Part shown: in pieces, positions 33,726 to 42,559 of the stretch
How positions within the stretch are numbered: position 1 is the first letter of the stretch
Layout: every line of letters begins with the position of its first letter
Source of the DNA: Flavobacterium fontis
GTDB taxonomy: Bacteria; Bacteroidota; Bacteroidia; Flavobacteriales; Flavobacteriaceae
Direction: 5' to 3'
DNA length: 64,000 nt
NCBI RefSeq assembly: GCF_900129405.1
Contig: NZ_FQVQ01000010.1
Coordinates: 1-64,000, forward strand
The notes under the pieces: generated by a model
What the model was told of the DNA's origin: nothing
Seen by the model: the letters and a program-made list of their open reading frames with translations, nothing else
Database searches by the model: none
Translations under genes and position numbers: made by a program

Positions 33726-34784
33726 ATGTTACAATTCGATAAAAAATCAGCGTTGGTTCACTTAGGCCATTTTTTACAGCAATTTGGCACCACGACTCCT
33801 ACCAAAAATCCAGCGGTTTTACACAACGAATTGTTTTTTGACCGTATGGTAGGGCAACTCGAATCGGCGCAAAATTATAACGGATGGTTTACCCCCGAAC
33901 AAATGCGGTTTGCGGTGCAATCATGGGCTCAAGCACTCACCGAATCCAACCTAAACAAGTGGCTGCAACCCTATGATTTTGGAGGGATCACACCCAAAAC
34001 GGTGGGCTTGGTGTTGGCGGGAAATATTCCGTTGGTGGGGTTTCATGACGTGTTGAGTGTATTGGTTTCGGGACACAAAGCCCTCATCAAAACATCGTCC
34101 AACGATCAAAAAATGGTCCCTTTTTTGGTGGAATATTTGATCGCTTGTGAACCCAGAATAGCCGATTGTATCACCTTTACCGCGGGAAAACTTGAAGGAT
34201 TTGAAGCCGTTATCGCAACAGGAAGCAACAATACCGCGCGTTATTTTGAGTATTATTTTAAAGACAAACCGTCTATCATTCGTAAAAACCGAAATTCAGT
34301 CGCCGTGTTGGACGGTAGTGAAACCAAAGACGACTTAATTCAGTTGGGCGAAGATATTTTTCGCTATTTTGGACTGGGATGCCGCAATGTTTCGAAATTA
34401 TTTGTTCCCAAAGGCTACACGTTTGACCTATTTTTTGAAGCGATGTACACCTACAAGGATTGTATTGACTATGAAAAATACGCCAACAATTATGATTACA
34501 ACAAAGCGGTATTTTTGATGAGTCTGTTTCCGATTTTGGACAATGGTTTTTTAACCTTGAAAGAAGATTCGGGCTTTGCCTCCCCAATTTCCTCTGTTTT
34601 TTATGAATACTACACGCATTTGGACGAGGTAAAAAAACGACTTACAGAAGAGGCCGATCAGTTGCAATGCATTGTATCCAACGGACTAATTGCCGACAGC
34701 ATCCCTTTTGGAAAAACCCAACGTCCTGAATTATGGGATTATGCCGATCATGTAGACACCTTGGCTTTTTTACAAACGATATAA
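33726..34784 (+). CDS. Acyl-CoA reductase (LuxC-like)
   Basis: 352 residues of the LuxC/aldehyde-dehydrogenase superfamily: VGLVLAGNIPLVGFHDVLSV (near 93-112), KTSSNDQKMVP, FTAGKLEGFEAVIATGSNNTARYFEYYF, and the probable catalytic cysteine in YFGLGCRNVSKLFVP (near 220). Reduces an acyl-CoA to an aldehyde with NADPH; the substrate here is unknown. No luxD/luxE gene is present, so luminescence is not implied. The conserved neighbours ferredoxin, serC and a dehydrogenase are nearby; a T9SS gene separates it from serC. Confidence 0.82.
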   Translation: MLQFDKKSALVHLGHFLQQFGTTTPTKNPAVLHNELFFDRMVGQLESAQNYNGWFTPEQMRFAVQSWAQALTESNLNKWLQPYDFGGITPKTVGLVLAGNIPLVGFHDVLSVLVSGHKALIKTSSNDQKMVPFLVEYLIACEPRIADCITFTAGKLEGFEAVIATGSNNTARYFEYYFKDKPSIIRKNRNSVAVLDGSETKDDLIQLGEDIFRYFGLGCRNVSKLFVPKGYTFDLFFEAMYTYKDCIDYEKYANNYDYNKAVFLMSLFPILDNGFLTLKEDSGFASPISSVFYEYYTHLDEVKKRLTEEADQLQCIVSNGLIADSIPFGKTQRPELWDYADHVDTLAFLQTI

Positions 34785-34818
34785 AAAAAACACTACATTT
34801 ACTTTAAAATGTAATTGT

Positions 34819-36216
34819 ATGAAGCCACTAGTACTTGTATTCGTTTTTATTTCTTTTTTTGCAAATTCCCAAACCCTCTCACCTATTTATCCCTCTTCAG
34901 GGTTTTCTGGTAGTGCCTTTGGTAAGCGAGTGGTTTTGGATGAAAACAATCATTTATTTGCGACGACTCAAAACACAACCTTTAATGCGCAAAAGGGTAA
35001 GATTTACCGATTTGACTGCACATTAGGAAACGTAGTACAAACCAATTTTTATGACATTCCAACCTTGACGGCGGAAGACGATTTTGCCTACAGTATAGAT
35101 GTCAATCAAAATTTTGTTGTAGCAGGTGCACCGGGTAAAGATGGGTCGGTTGCGAACGCGGGTAGTGTCTACGTTTTTGAAAATTCAACAACAGGGACAT
35201 TGGTCCAAACCCTAACAGCCCAGAATCCAACAGCTGAGGATCAGTTTGGAAAAAACATCCATATTTTGGGCAACTTCCTGTTTGTGAGTCAGATTTCCAG
35301 CTTAAGCGGCAATGCAGGTTCGGTCTATGTTTACCAATTCAATGGTACAACCTACAATTATATTCAACAAATTACAGCCCCGGGAACACCCTTTTTTGGG
35401 AGTAAAATTTGGACCCATAACAACCGAATTTTCATTGGAACTGGTAATTCATATTACACCTCGGGTGACTTTCAATCGTTGAAAGCCTATGATTGGAACG
35501 GAAGTACTTGGGTTGAAAATGCGGCTTTCAATTTTAACAATACTTCTGCAAATGTGATTAAGGATTTTGCCTTTCACAACAATAAACTCCTCGTCTTAAC
35601 GAATGATTTCTCGGCCAATTATCTAACAAGCTTTGAACACAATGGAATGGGGTGGACCAATTCAAATACTATGAATCTAAATTACGGCGATTCTATGGTC
35701 AACGGGTTGAAAATTGAAGGCGATATTATGGCTATTGGAACAAATAATTACACGTTACAAATAGAGCGAAAATTTCCTTTACGAATCTATCAATATGCAA
35801 ACAACACCTGGAATCACACCTTGACGCTTTATGGCCAAGGAACCGATTTTCAAGATGATGCCTTCGGAAGTGTCCTCGCGATAAACAGCAGTGGTTTAGG
35901 TATCGGAGCGCCCTTAGAAAACAACCCTAGCCCTTATGACGGTAAAGCCTATTTCGTGCCTTTTGCAAGTTTGGGAAATTCCACATTTTCAAACGCTACT
36001 TTGGTTATCGCTCCCAATCCTGCTCACGATTACATTCAATTACCAGCTGATTTTAGCTTTCAAAACTTGACCCTTTATGATGTAAGCGGCAAATCATTAT
36101 CGTTTACGAATGAAAATAGATTTATTTCTATCGCTCACTTGGAAAGCGGGATGTACATGCTACAAGCCACCGATAAAAACGGTGTGATTTTCACAACAAA
36201 ATTCTTAAAAAACTAA
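34819..36216 (+). CDS. Secreted beta-propeller protein with T9SS sorting domain
   Basis: 465 residues. Signal peptide (VLVFVFISFFANSQ), then repeated blades of the FG-GAP kind: GSAFGKRVVLDENNHLFA, AEDDFAYSIDVNQNFVVAGAP, AEDQFGKNIHILGNFLFV and QDDAFGSVLAINSSGLGIGAP, each with an Ala/Asp-aromatic-Gly start. The last 80 residues (APNPAHDYIQLP, LTLYDVSGKSL, LESGMYMLQA, TTKFLKN) are a type A C-terminal signal for the type IX secretion system. The protein is therefore secreted or cell-surface. It separates the acyl-CoA reductase and serC genes and has no visible link to them. Confidence 0.88.
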   Translation: MKPLVLVFVFISFFANSQTLSPIYPSSGFSGSAFGKRVVLDENNHLFATTQNTTFNAQKGKIYRFDCTLGNVVQTNFYDIPTLTAEDDFAYSIDVNQNFVVAGAPGKDGSVANAGSVYVFENSTTGTLVQTLTAQNPTAEDQFGKNIHILGNFLFVSQISSLSGNAGSVYVYQFNGTTYNYIQQITAPGTPFFGSKIWTHNNRIFIGTGNSYYTSGDFQSLKAYDWNGSTWVENAAFNFNNTSANVIKDFAFHNNKLLVLTNDFSANYLTSFEHNGMGWTNSNTMNLNYGDSMVNGLKIEGDIMAIGTNNYTLQIERKFPLRIYQYANNTWNHTLTLYGQGTDFQDDAFGSVLAINSSGLGIGAPLENNPSPYDGKAYFVPFASLGNSTFSNATLVIAPNPAHDYIQLPADFSFQNLTLYDVSGKSLSFTNENRFISIAHLESGMYMLQATDKNGVIFTTKFLKN

Positions 36217-36222
36217 TAAACT

Positions 36223-36254
36223 ACTTATCAACTAAAACGTTTTAGTTGATAAGT
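36223..36254. repeat. Perfect 32-bp palindrome
   Basis: ACTTATCAACTAAAAC and its exact complement meet with no spacer. It starts 6 nt past the stop of the secreted protein gene. It may act as a transcription terminator in either direction, but it lacks a T run and a GC core. An operator for serC (starts at 36354) is the other option. Confidence 0.75.
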
Positions 36255-36353
36255 CGAATTGGATTCCATTCGTTCAAAATCGGATATCTCTCGCGTAATG
36301 TTGAAATTTGCACCCACACAACAACATAACACGAATTTATTGGATAGTTGATC

Positions 36354-37424
36354 ATGAAAAAACACAATTACAGCGCAGGACCCTGCATTCTCCCCCAAGA
36401 AGTTTTTGAACAATCGGCACAAGCGATATTGGATTTTAATCAATCGGGCTTGTCGATTTTAGAAATTTCGCACCGCAGCAAAGATTTTATTGCCGTTATG
36501 GAAGAAGCCCGCGCTTTGGTTTTGGAATTGCTTGGCTTGGAGGGAAAAGGCTACCAAGTTTTGTTTTTACAAGGCGGTGCCAGTATGGAGTTTTTACGGG
36601 TTCCTTACAATTTTATGAAAGTCGATGGGAAAGCCGCGTACTTAGAAACGGGTACCTGGGCTGCCAATGCTATTAAAGAGGCACAGTTGTTTGGAGAAAC
36701 CGAAGTGGTTGCTTCATCGAAAGCCGCCAATTTCAATTATATCCCGAAAGACTACACCATTCCGGCGGAGGCTGATTATTTCCACTGCACAAGTAACAAC
36801 ACCATTTTTGGTACCCAGATGAAATCGTTTCCGAAAACGGATGTTCCCATGATATGCGACATGAGTTCGGATATATTTTCACGCAGTCTTGACTTTTCAC
36901 AATTTGCTTTAATTTATGCGGGCGCCCAAAAAAACATGGGGCCGGCAGGGACAACCTTAGTGGTCATTAAAGAAGAATTGTTAGGAAAAACAGGCCGCAC
37001 CTTACCCAGCATGATGGACTACCAAAAACAGATCAAAGGGGAAAGCATGTACAATACACCTGCGGTTTTTCCGGTGTATGCCTCATTACTCACCTTGCAA
37101 TGGTTGAAAAAGCAAGGCGGCATTGCAGGTATCGAAAAAATCAATGCAGCAAAAGCGGCCTTGTTGTATGCCGAAATTGACCGTAACCCTTTGTTTGAAG
37201 GCACTGCCGCTATTGAAGATCGCAGTACCATGAATGCCACCTTTTTATTGAAGGACCCGGCACATACCGAAAAGTTTGATGCTCTTTGGAAAGCGGCGGG
37301 TATTTCGGGGTTGAACGGCCACCGTTCGGTAGGCGGATATCGGGCTTCGATGTACAACGCTTTACCGTTGGAAAGTGTCCAAATTTTAGTAAACACAATG
37401 CAAGAATTGGAGCGTTCGATTTAA
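36354..37424 (+). CDS. serC: Phosphoserine aminotransferase
   Basis: SerC converts 3-phosphohydroxypyruvate and glutamate to phosphoserine in serine synthesis. 356 residues: NYSAGPCILPQEVFEQ at the N-terminus, LFLQGGASMEF (near 70), the PLP lysine in GAQKNMGPAG (near 195) and GHRSVGGYRASMYNA (near 323). All match the family. An in-frame TTG two codons upstream is ignored. A dispersed element and then a 2-hydroxyacid dehydrogenase gene of the same pathway follow. Confidence 0.95.
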   Translation: MKKHNYSAGPCILPQEVFEQSAQAILDFNQSGLSILEISHRSKDFIAVMEEARALVLELLGLEGKGYQVLFLQGGASMEFLRVPYNFMKVDGKAAYLETGTWAANAIKEAQLFGETEVVASSKAANFNYIPKDYTIPAEADYFHCTSNNTIFGTQMKSFPKTDVPMICDMSSDIFSRSLDFSQFALIYAGAQKNMGPAGTTLVVIKEELLGKTGRTLPSMMDYQKQIKGESMYNTPAVFPVYASLLTLQWLKKQGGIAGIEKINAAKAALLYAEIDRNPLFEGTAAIEDRSTMNATFLLKDPAHTEKFDALWKAAGISGLNGHRSVGGYRASMYNALPLESVQILVNTMQELERSI

Positions 37425-37431
37425 ATCGGAC

Positions 37432-37507
37432 TAGCCCGGATAGGAGCGGCATCCTTTTATGAAGCGACAGCGGCATAAAAGATACAGCGGATAGCCGGAA
37501 TAGCTTC
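37432..37507 (+). repeat. Dispersed GC-rich element, copy D
   Basis: Left box AGCCCGGATAGGAGCGGC, inner stem CTTTTATG (37454-37461) with CATAAAAG (37474-37481), right box ATACAGCGGATAGCCGG. It lies between serC and the dehydrogenase gene, two genes of one pathway on the same strand, so it is likely part of their transcript. Confidence 0.7.
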
Positions 37508-37527
37508 AAAAAAAAAATACAATACAA

Positions 37528-38484
37528 ATGAAAGTTTTAGCAAACGATGGCATTTCCAAAAGTGGAATTGCAGCCTTGGAAAAAGGCGGTTATGAAGTAA
37601 TCACTACAAAAGTAGCGCAAGAACAAGTGGCTAATTTTGTCAATGAAAAAGGAATTGAAGTCGTCTTAGTCCGCAGCGCCACCAAGATTCGTAAAGACAT
37701 TATCGATGCCTGCCCCGGTCTCAAAATCATTGGCCGTGGGGGTGTTGGAATGGACAACATCGATGTAGATTATGCGCGTAGCAAAGGAATTCAGGTAATC
37801 AATACCCCGGCTTCCTCGTCGGAAAGTGTAGCCGAATTGGTATTTGCCCATTTGTTTACGGGGGTTCGTTTTTTACAAGATGCCAACCGAAACATGCCTT
37901 TGGAAGGTGATTCCAACTTTGAAGGGTTAAAAAAGGCGTACGCCAACGGTACCGAATTGCGCGGGAAAACCTTAGGAATCATCGGTTTTGGACGCATTGG
38001 GCAAGCGGTGGCAAAAATGGCTTTGGGCTTGGGAATGCGTGTGATTGCAGCGGATAGTTTTATCGATAAGGCTACGGTTCGGGTGGAATTTTACACCGGG
38101 CAGTTTATCGATGTGGACATACTCACCGAACCTTTGGCTGATGTCCTCAAGCACTCTGATTTCATCACGTTGCATGTGCCAGCACAAGAAAAATATATTA
38201 TTGACCAAGAAGAATTTGCGCTGATGAAAGACGGGGCAGGTATTGTCAATTGTGCTCGAGGAGGTGTGATCAATGAAGTGGCATTGGTGGAAGCACTTGA
38301 CCAAGGAAAAATTGGATTTGCGGGATTGGATGTTTTTGAAAAAGAACCCCATCCGGAGATTCAACTATTAATGCACCCCAAAATCTCGTTAACGCCCCAT
38401 ATTGGTGCGGCTACTTTGGAAGCCCAAGACCGTATCGGAACAGAATTGGCCGAGCAAATTATCGGTCTGTTGGGTAAAAAATAA
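37528..38484 (+). CDS. D-2-hydroxyacid dehydrogenase, probable 3-phosphoglycerate dehydrogenase
   Basis: 318 residues with the NAD-binding fold of SerA-type enzymes: GKTLGIIGFGRIGQAVAKMA (about 147-166), the catalytic Arg in VNCARGGVINE, Glu in FEKEPHPE and His in LTPHIGAATLEAQDR. The N-terminal RSATKIRKDII and GRGGVGMDNIDVDYA match phosphoglycerate dehydrogenase. There is no C-terminal ACT domain, so it is the short, serine-insensitive form. The position after serC strongly supports the first step of serine synthesis. Confidence 0.9.
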   Translation: MKVLANDGISKSGIAALEKGGYEVITTKVAQEQVANFVNEKGIEVVLVRSATKIRKDIIDACPGLKIIGRGGVGMDNIDVDYARSKGIQVINTPASSSESVAELVFAHLFTGVRFLQDANRNMPLEGDSNFEGLKKAYANGTELRGKTLGIIGFGRIGQAVAKMALGLGMRVIAADSFIDKATVRVEFYTGQFIDVDILTEPLADVLKHSDFITLHVPAQEKYIIDQEEFALMKDGAGIVNCARGGVINEVALVEALDQGKIGFAGLDVFEKEPHPEIQLLMHPKISLTPHIGAATLEAQDRIGTELAEQIIGLLGKK

Positions 38485-38491
38485 TACGGAA

Positions 38492-38514
38492 AGCATCCTT
38501 CGGGGTGCTTTTTT
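38492..38514 (+). terminator. Intrinsic terminator of the serC-dehydrogenase operon
   Basis: AGCATCC pairs with GGGTGCT (one G-T pair) around TTCG-type loop bases, then six T. Confidence 0.8.
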
Positions 38515-38569
38515 GTTAAAAGGACGTAAAATCTTCGTACAACTTTCGTGGTTTTTGTACCTTTAAGTC

Positions 38570-39004
38570 ATGAAAATTGGCGGTGTATTTATCGTTTTTC
38601 TCTTCATGCTTTGGAGTTGCGCGACTACTGCCCCAAAGTCCGATGCGACTGCGGTAGTGCAAAAAACTTCCTCAGGCGATACCTTGCGGATTGCCAATGA
38701 CTCCTTAGAATATGAAGTAATTATCATTGAACCCGGATTTTATGGGTGGTTGGACTCATTTGCACGACCCCGAGGGTATTATTCGGAAACATTTTTGGAG
38801 AGTCGTAATCGATTGTGGGTTCAAGAATGGAACAGTCGTGTAAATCAAGCAAGTCGGTATAACGCATTACAATATGATATGCGCATTGATTACGATCCGA
38901 ATATACGCTATGGTTATGAGGTGAATTACCTGATTTACAACTTTTTTATTTACTTTCAGTTGCAACACAACCAACGGTTTGGCTTCTTTGATGTTCGCCC
39001 CTAA
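38570..39004 (+). CDS. DUF6146 family lipoprotein
   Basis: 144 residues with a lipoprotein signal (MKIGGVFIVFLFMLWSC, lipid on Cys17). The mature part has DSLEYEVIIIEPGFYGWL, RPRGYYSETFLESRN, WVQEWNSRV and IRYGYEVNYLIYNFF, a pattern of aromatic residues shared by DUF6146 of Flavobacteriia. Probably anchored at the outer membrane. Function unknown. TACCTTTA, 7 nt before the start, is a one-mismatch -7 box. The DUF6787 gene starts 20 nt on. Confidence 0.8.
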   Translation: MKIGGVFIVFLFMLWSCATTAPKSDATAVVQKTSSGDTLRIANDSLEYEVIIIEPGFYGWLDSFARPRGYYSETFLESRNRLWVQEWNSRVNQASRYNALQYDMRIDYDPNIRYGYEVNYLIYNFFIYFQLQHNQRFGFFDVRP

Positions 39005-39024
39005 TTCGATACCTTTGTTCCCTT

Positions 39025-39342
39025 ATGGCTAGCTTTAAAGAACGATACCACATTACCTCCAATTGGCAATACGCTGTGATATTACTCGTGTTTGCACTCA
39101 CGGGTTCAACGGCAGCTTATGTGGCAAAAACTTTATTGGCATGGGTGGGAATTACGCGGGAAACTGTTCCTGTCGGGTTGTATTACTTTATTTATTTTGT
39201 GGGAATTTTTCCAGTATACCAAGTATTGTTGGTGGGCTACGGCTTTCTTTTTGGGCAGTTTAAATTCTTTTGGACTTTTGAAAAGAAAATGTTGCGGGGC
39301 ATGAAGTTGGGATTCCTTGTCGATTTATTTGAAAAAAAATAA
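39025..39342 (+). CDS. DUF6787 family membrane protein
   Basis: 105 residues with two helices (about 15-35 and 50-75). The starts WQYAVILLVFALTGSTAAYVA and VGLYYFIYFVGIFPVYQVLL, and GQFKFFWTFEKKM towards the end, are the DUF6787 pattern. Function unknown. It follows the DUF6146 lipoprotein gene closely, a standing pair in this class of bacteria. Confidence 0.82.
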   Translation: MASFKERYHITSNWQYAVILLVFALTGSTAAYVAKTLLAWVGITRETVPVGLYYFIYFVGIFPVYQVLLVGYGFLFGQFKFFWTFEKKMLRGMKLGFLVDLFEKK

Positions 39343-39361
39343 GGGACGTTACCGCCCCTTT
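39341..39361. terminator. Weak hairpin between DUF6787 and folE
   Basis: AAGGG-CG and CG-CCCTT pair with a bulge; the minus strand then has a run of T (complement of 39332-39339). Best read as the folE terminator. Confidence 0.45.
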
Positions 39362-39364
39362 CTA

Positions 39365-40039
39365 TTAACTATTCTTCTCTCCCAACAAGCGGAAAAAGTC
39401 GTCTCGATACTCTTTTTTCTCAAAAATACCGCCGTATTGTAAGGTAGAGGTAAAACTTGTCTCGTCTTTAATACCTCGGCTTGAGACACATAAATGTTTG
39501 GCTTCCATTACCACCATTACATCCTCAGTATCTAACACGGTCTTGAGTTCGTTGAATACTTGCATCACCATACGCTCTTGAACCTGCGGACGACGGGCAA
39601 AATAATCAACAATACGATTCAGCTTTGACAAGCCAATCACTTTACCATTGGACACATAGCCAATGTGTGCCTTACCGATAATGGGTAAAAAGTGGTGCTC
39701 ACAAGTGGAGTTGAAGTTGATATTCGCTTCGACCAACATTTTATCGTAGTGGTACGAATTATCAAAAACTGAGATTTTGGGTTTGTTGTCAGGGTGTAAT
39801 CCTGAAAAAATTTCTTGCACATACATTTTGGCTACCCGGTGGGGAGTGCCTCGCAAACTGTCGTCGGTAAGGTCCAACCCGAGGGCTTCCATTATTTGCT
39901 CAAAATGATGCTCGATTACCGTCATCTTCTCCGCATCCGTTTTGACGAAAGCATCCGGACGTAAAGGGGTGTCGGCAGCGGTCATTTGGTGATCATCACC
40001 AAGGATTTCATACAATTCTTTTTCTGTGACGGTGTTCAT
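39365..40039 (-). CDS. folE: GTP cyclohydrolase I
   Basis: FolE turns GTP into 7,8-dihydroneopterin triphosphate, the first step to folate and pterins. 224 residues: the zinc and active-site motif TCEHHFLPIIGKAHIGYV (near 112-129), GLSKLNRIVDYFARRPQVQERM, and VVMEAKHLCVSSRGIKDETSFTST with the second zinc cysteine. All family motifs are present. The first 40 residues are a variable helix. It has its own promoter with TACATTTG. Confidence 0.95.
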   Translation of the reverse strand: MNTVTEKELYEILGDDHQMTAADTPLRPDAFVKTDAEKMTVIEHHFEQIMEALGLDLTDDSLRGTPHRVAKMYVQEIFSGLHPDNKPKISVFDNSYHYDKMLVEANINFNSTCEHHFLPIIGKAHIGYVSNGKVIGLSKLNRIVDYFARRPQVQERMVMQVFNELKTVLDTEDVMVVMEAKHLCVSSRGIKDETSFTSTLQYGGIFEKKEYRDDFFRLLGEKNS

Positions 40040-40059
40040 GGGTTTTAAATTTTGTCTAA

Positions 40060-40067
40060 CAAATGTA
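40060..40067 (-). promoter_or_regulatory. Promoter -7 box of folE
   Basis: TACATTTG on the minus strand, full match to TAnnTTTG, 20 nt before the ATG at 40039. Confidence 0.6.
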
Positions 40068-40189
40068 CGTTTTTATTAAACAAAAAGCGGACTTTAACGA
40101 ATATTTAATAGCTGTCAAGTGGATGAGTTTACGGGTTACCCCTTGTGGTATTCCCATTTTTCTTCGTTTCTTTGTAAAAAATGGAATCG

Positions 40190-40846
40190 ATGATAGCGGC
40201 CAAAAATATCCACAAACACTACGACCAATTGCATGTGCTCAAAGGAGTCGATTTAACGATTGAAAAAGGAGAAATTGTTTCTATTGTAGGGGCTTCTGGT
40301 GCGGGAAAAACCACCTTGCTGCAACTGTTGGGCACCCTCGATCACCCCGATAAAGGAGCGGCCTCCCTCACGATTGATGGCGTCGATGTGTTGGCCTTAC
40401 GCGACAAAAAACTGTCGGCCTTTCGGAACCAAAAGTTAGGTTTCATCTTTCAATTTCACCAACTCTTGCCTGAATTCACCGCGCTTGAAAACGTGTGTAT
40501 TCCTGCCTTTATCGCTGGAAAATCGAAAACCGAAGCGGAGGCTGCTGCCAAAAAACATTTGGAATACTTAGGTTTGGGCGAACGTTTACACCATAAACCC
40601 GCCGAACTCTCTGGAGGGGAACAGCAACGGGTAGCCGTGGCCCGTGCGCTAATCAACCAGCCCGCAGTGATTTTTGCCGACGAACCTTCGGGGAATTTAG
40701 ACACTGCTTCAGCCGAAAATTTGCATCAATTGTTTTTCAAATTGCGCGACGAGTTGGGACAAACCTTTGTTATTGTCACGCACAATGAGGAATTGGCCAA
40801 CCAAGCCGACCGTAAGTTGGTGATGGTCGACGGAAAAATGAGTTAG
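40190..40846 (+). CDS. lolD: ABC transporter ATPase, LolD/MacB type
   Basis: 218 residues: Walker A GASGAGKT (34-41), Q-loop [17 protein letters not shown], signature LSGGEQQR (near 138) and Walker [10 protein letters not shown] (near 158). The sequence after Walker B ([18 protein letters not shown]) is typical of LolD, which with LolC/LolE releases lipoproteins from the inner membrane. The permease gene is not in the window, so MacB-type export is possible too. The start [11 protein letters not shown] (40190) is preferred; an ATG at 40181 in the same frame adds three residues. Divergent from folE. Confidence 0.87.
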   Translation: MIAAKNIHKHYDQLHVLKGVDLTIEKGEIVSIVGASGAGKTTLLQLLGTLDHPDKGAASLTIDGVDVLALRDKKLSAFRNQKLGFIFQFHQLLPEFTALENVCIPAFIAGKSKTEAEAAAKKHLEYLGLGERLHHKPAELSGGEQQRVAVARALINQPAVIFADEPSGNLDTASAENLHQLFFKLRDELGQTFVIVTHNEELANQADRKLVMVDGKMS

Positions 40847-40849
40847 CCC

Positions 40850-42559
40850 ATGCTTCTTATACTGATTTCTTGGATGTACATAGCGTTTACCCTCTTGATC
40901 TGGGGAACAGCAGGAAATCAATGGCTCAAAACTCAGGTAAGAATTCCGCTCGTAAAAACCATTTTGGGATTGGGATTGGTAACTTTTTTTGCCGGTGTTT
41001 GGGCGTTTTTCGGTCGAATTCACTGGGAATTTCATCTGGCATTGTTGGTCCTCAATGTTTTTTTGGGCTGGCGCTATTACCCGTTGTGGAAAAGAGCGGT
41101 ATTCCAATCGTATCTCCGTTTTCAAGCCTGGTCATGGCCCTTAAAGGGTTACTTCGTAGTGGTTAGCTTACTTCTTTTGGCTCAATGTGCTTCGGCGCCC
41201 TATGTGATTGACAATGAATCGTATTACATTCAAAATATCAAGTGGCTCAATGAATACGGCTTGGTCAAAGGCTTGATCAACTTGCATTTCTTTTTAGGGC
41301 AATTGAGTGGATGGCATATTGCCCAAAGTGCTTTTAATTTCTCCTTTCTCTACGATCGATTCAATGACCTAAGTGGCCTACTCTTGTGGTATGGATTTGC
41401 CTTCGCTATGGAGCGATTATCCATCTATTTTGAACGTAAAAAACGAATAGATTTAGTGGTGGGCTTGTTTCCCATAACCGCTCTACTTCTCTTTCAATTT
41501 ATCAGTGCGCCTTCCCCTGATGTTGTTGTTTATGTGCTCAGTTTTCTCATTTTTTATCTTTTTATTACCGAGTTTCATCAGCCCACGAGGGCAACTTTTG
41601 TACAACTGACCTTTTTAGTGCTTTTCACGCTTTTGGCCAAAAATACAGCGTTAACTTTAGCTTTGTTGCCGTTGTATTGGTTTGTGGTCCATTTTAAAAC
41701 GCTCAACATTTGTTTCCCCAAAGTAGCCTTGCTTTGTGGGTTGACCCTAGGATTATTTGTCGTCAAAAATGTAATCACTTGTGGGGTCCCCGTTTTTCCT
41801 TCCCAGCTGTTTTCGGGACAGTATTTTGATTATTCCCTACCCCCTGAAATCGAGCATTTTTATTACGAAGAACTGAAGAAATATGGCTACTTTCTCACCA
41901 CTGAGAACTACGACGCCTTTTCGCGTTGGGAGCTATTTTTACGTTGGCTGCAACTCCCCAAAATGAATGGATTGTTCAATAAATTAGAAGTGCTTTTACT
42001 CGTACTTACGCCCTTTGTCTTTTTCATAATCAAAGAAAAAGGATACCGCGTGGTGTATGGAATACTCGTCATTCAGTTGGGTGTTTTATTTGCCACCTCA
42101 CCCCAATACCGCTTCTTCCTCAACGGGATTTTGTTTTTAACATGCCTTTGGCTTAGCTTGGTAATTTCACAACGGAAAGCCGTCTATAGTTTGCTTTTTA
42201 TCAGTCTACTACCCGTGTTTTGGGCGGTTTTGGTTCCTGTGAATTTAAACCGATTTTCCAACTATCGATTTATGTTGGAACTCAGCCATTTCAAACCCGA
42301 ATATACGCTAACACCCCACCCCAACTCCAAATACCAAATGTACTTTGAATCCCTCAAAGAAGGGAATTTGAACTATTACAGTCCCAAGAGTAACGACTTC
42401 TTCTGGGGTACCTATAACGGTCCTCTACCCACCGTCAATAAAGAACAAATCGAGTATTTCAAAACGTATTTTCATTTAATTCCGCAACAGCGTACCAATA
42501 ACCTGAAAGACGGTTTTTATTCCAAATACCTCCCCGATGACACCCAACGAACTCCGTGA
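40850..42559 (+). CDS. LIC_10190-type polytopic membrane protein
   Basis: 569 residues with about 12 hydrophobic segments and long soluble loops, resembling glycosyltransferase-like or sugar-related membrane proteins in shape. Features such as YVIDNESYYIQNIKWLNEYG (near 118-137) and the aromatic-rich SPDVVVYVLSF match proteins named LIC_10190 after a Leptospira gene, as far as I can recall. The function is unknown. It starts 3 nt after the ABC ATPase gene and overlaps the following TIGR02757 gene by 23 nt, so the three are likely co-transcribed. Confidence 0.72.
   Translation: MLLILISWMYIAFTLLIWGTAGNQWLKTQVRIPLVKTILGLGLVTFFAGVWAFFGRIHWEFHLALLVLNVFLGWRYYPLWKRAVFQSYLRFQAWSWPLKGYFVVVSLLLLAQCASAPYVIDNESYYIQNIKWLNEYGLVKGLINLHFFLGQLSGWHIAQSAFNFSFLYDRFNDLSGLLLWYGFAFAMERLSIYFERKKRIDLVVGLFPITALLLFQFISAPSPDVVVYVLSFLIFYLFITEFHQPTRATFVQLTFLVLFTLLAKNTALTLALLPLYWFVVHFKTLNICFPKVALLCGLTLGLFVVKNVITCGVPVFPSQLFSGQYFDYSLPPEIEHFYYEELKKYGYFLTTENYDAFSRWELFLRWLQLPKMNGLFNKLEVLLLVLTPFVFFIIKEKGYRVVYGILVIQLGVLFATSPQYRFFLNGILFLTCLWLSLVISQRKAVYSLLFISLLPVFWAVLVPVNLNRFSNYRFMLELSHFKPEYTLTPHPNSKYQMYFESLKEGNLNYYSPKSNDFFWGTYNGPLPTVNKEQIEYFKTYFHLIPQQRTNNLKDGFYSKYLPDDTQRTP

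Noticed and set aside
33726..34784. Luminescence operon, because of LuxC-like reductase
   Set aside because: No luxA, B, D or E genes are present and the gene neighbourhood is common in non-luminous Flavobacteriia.
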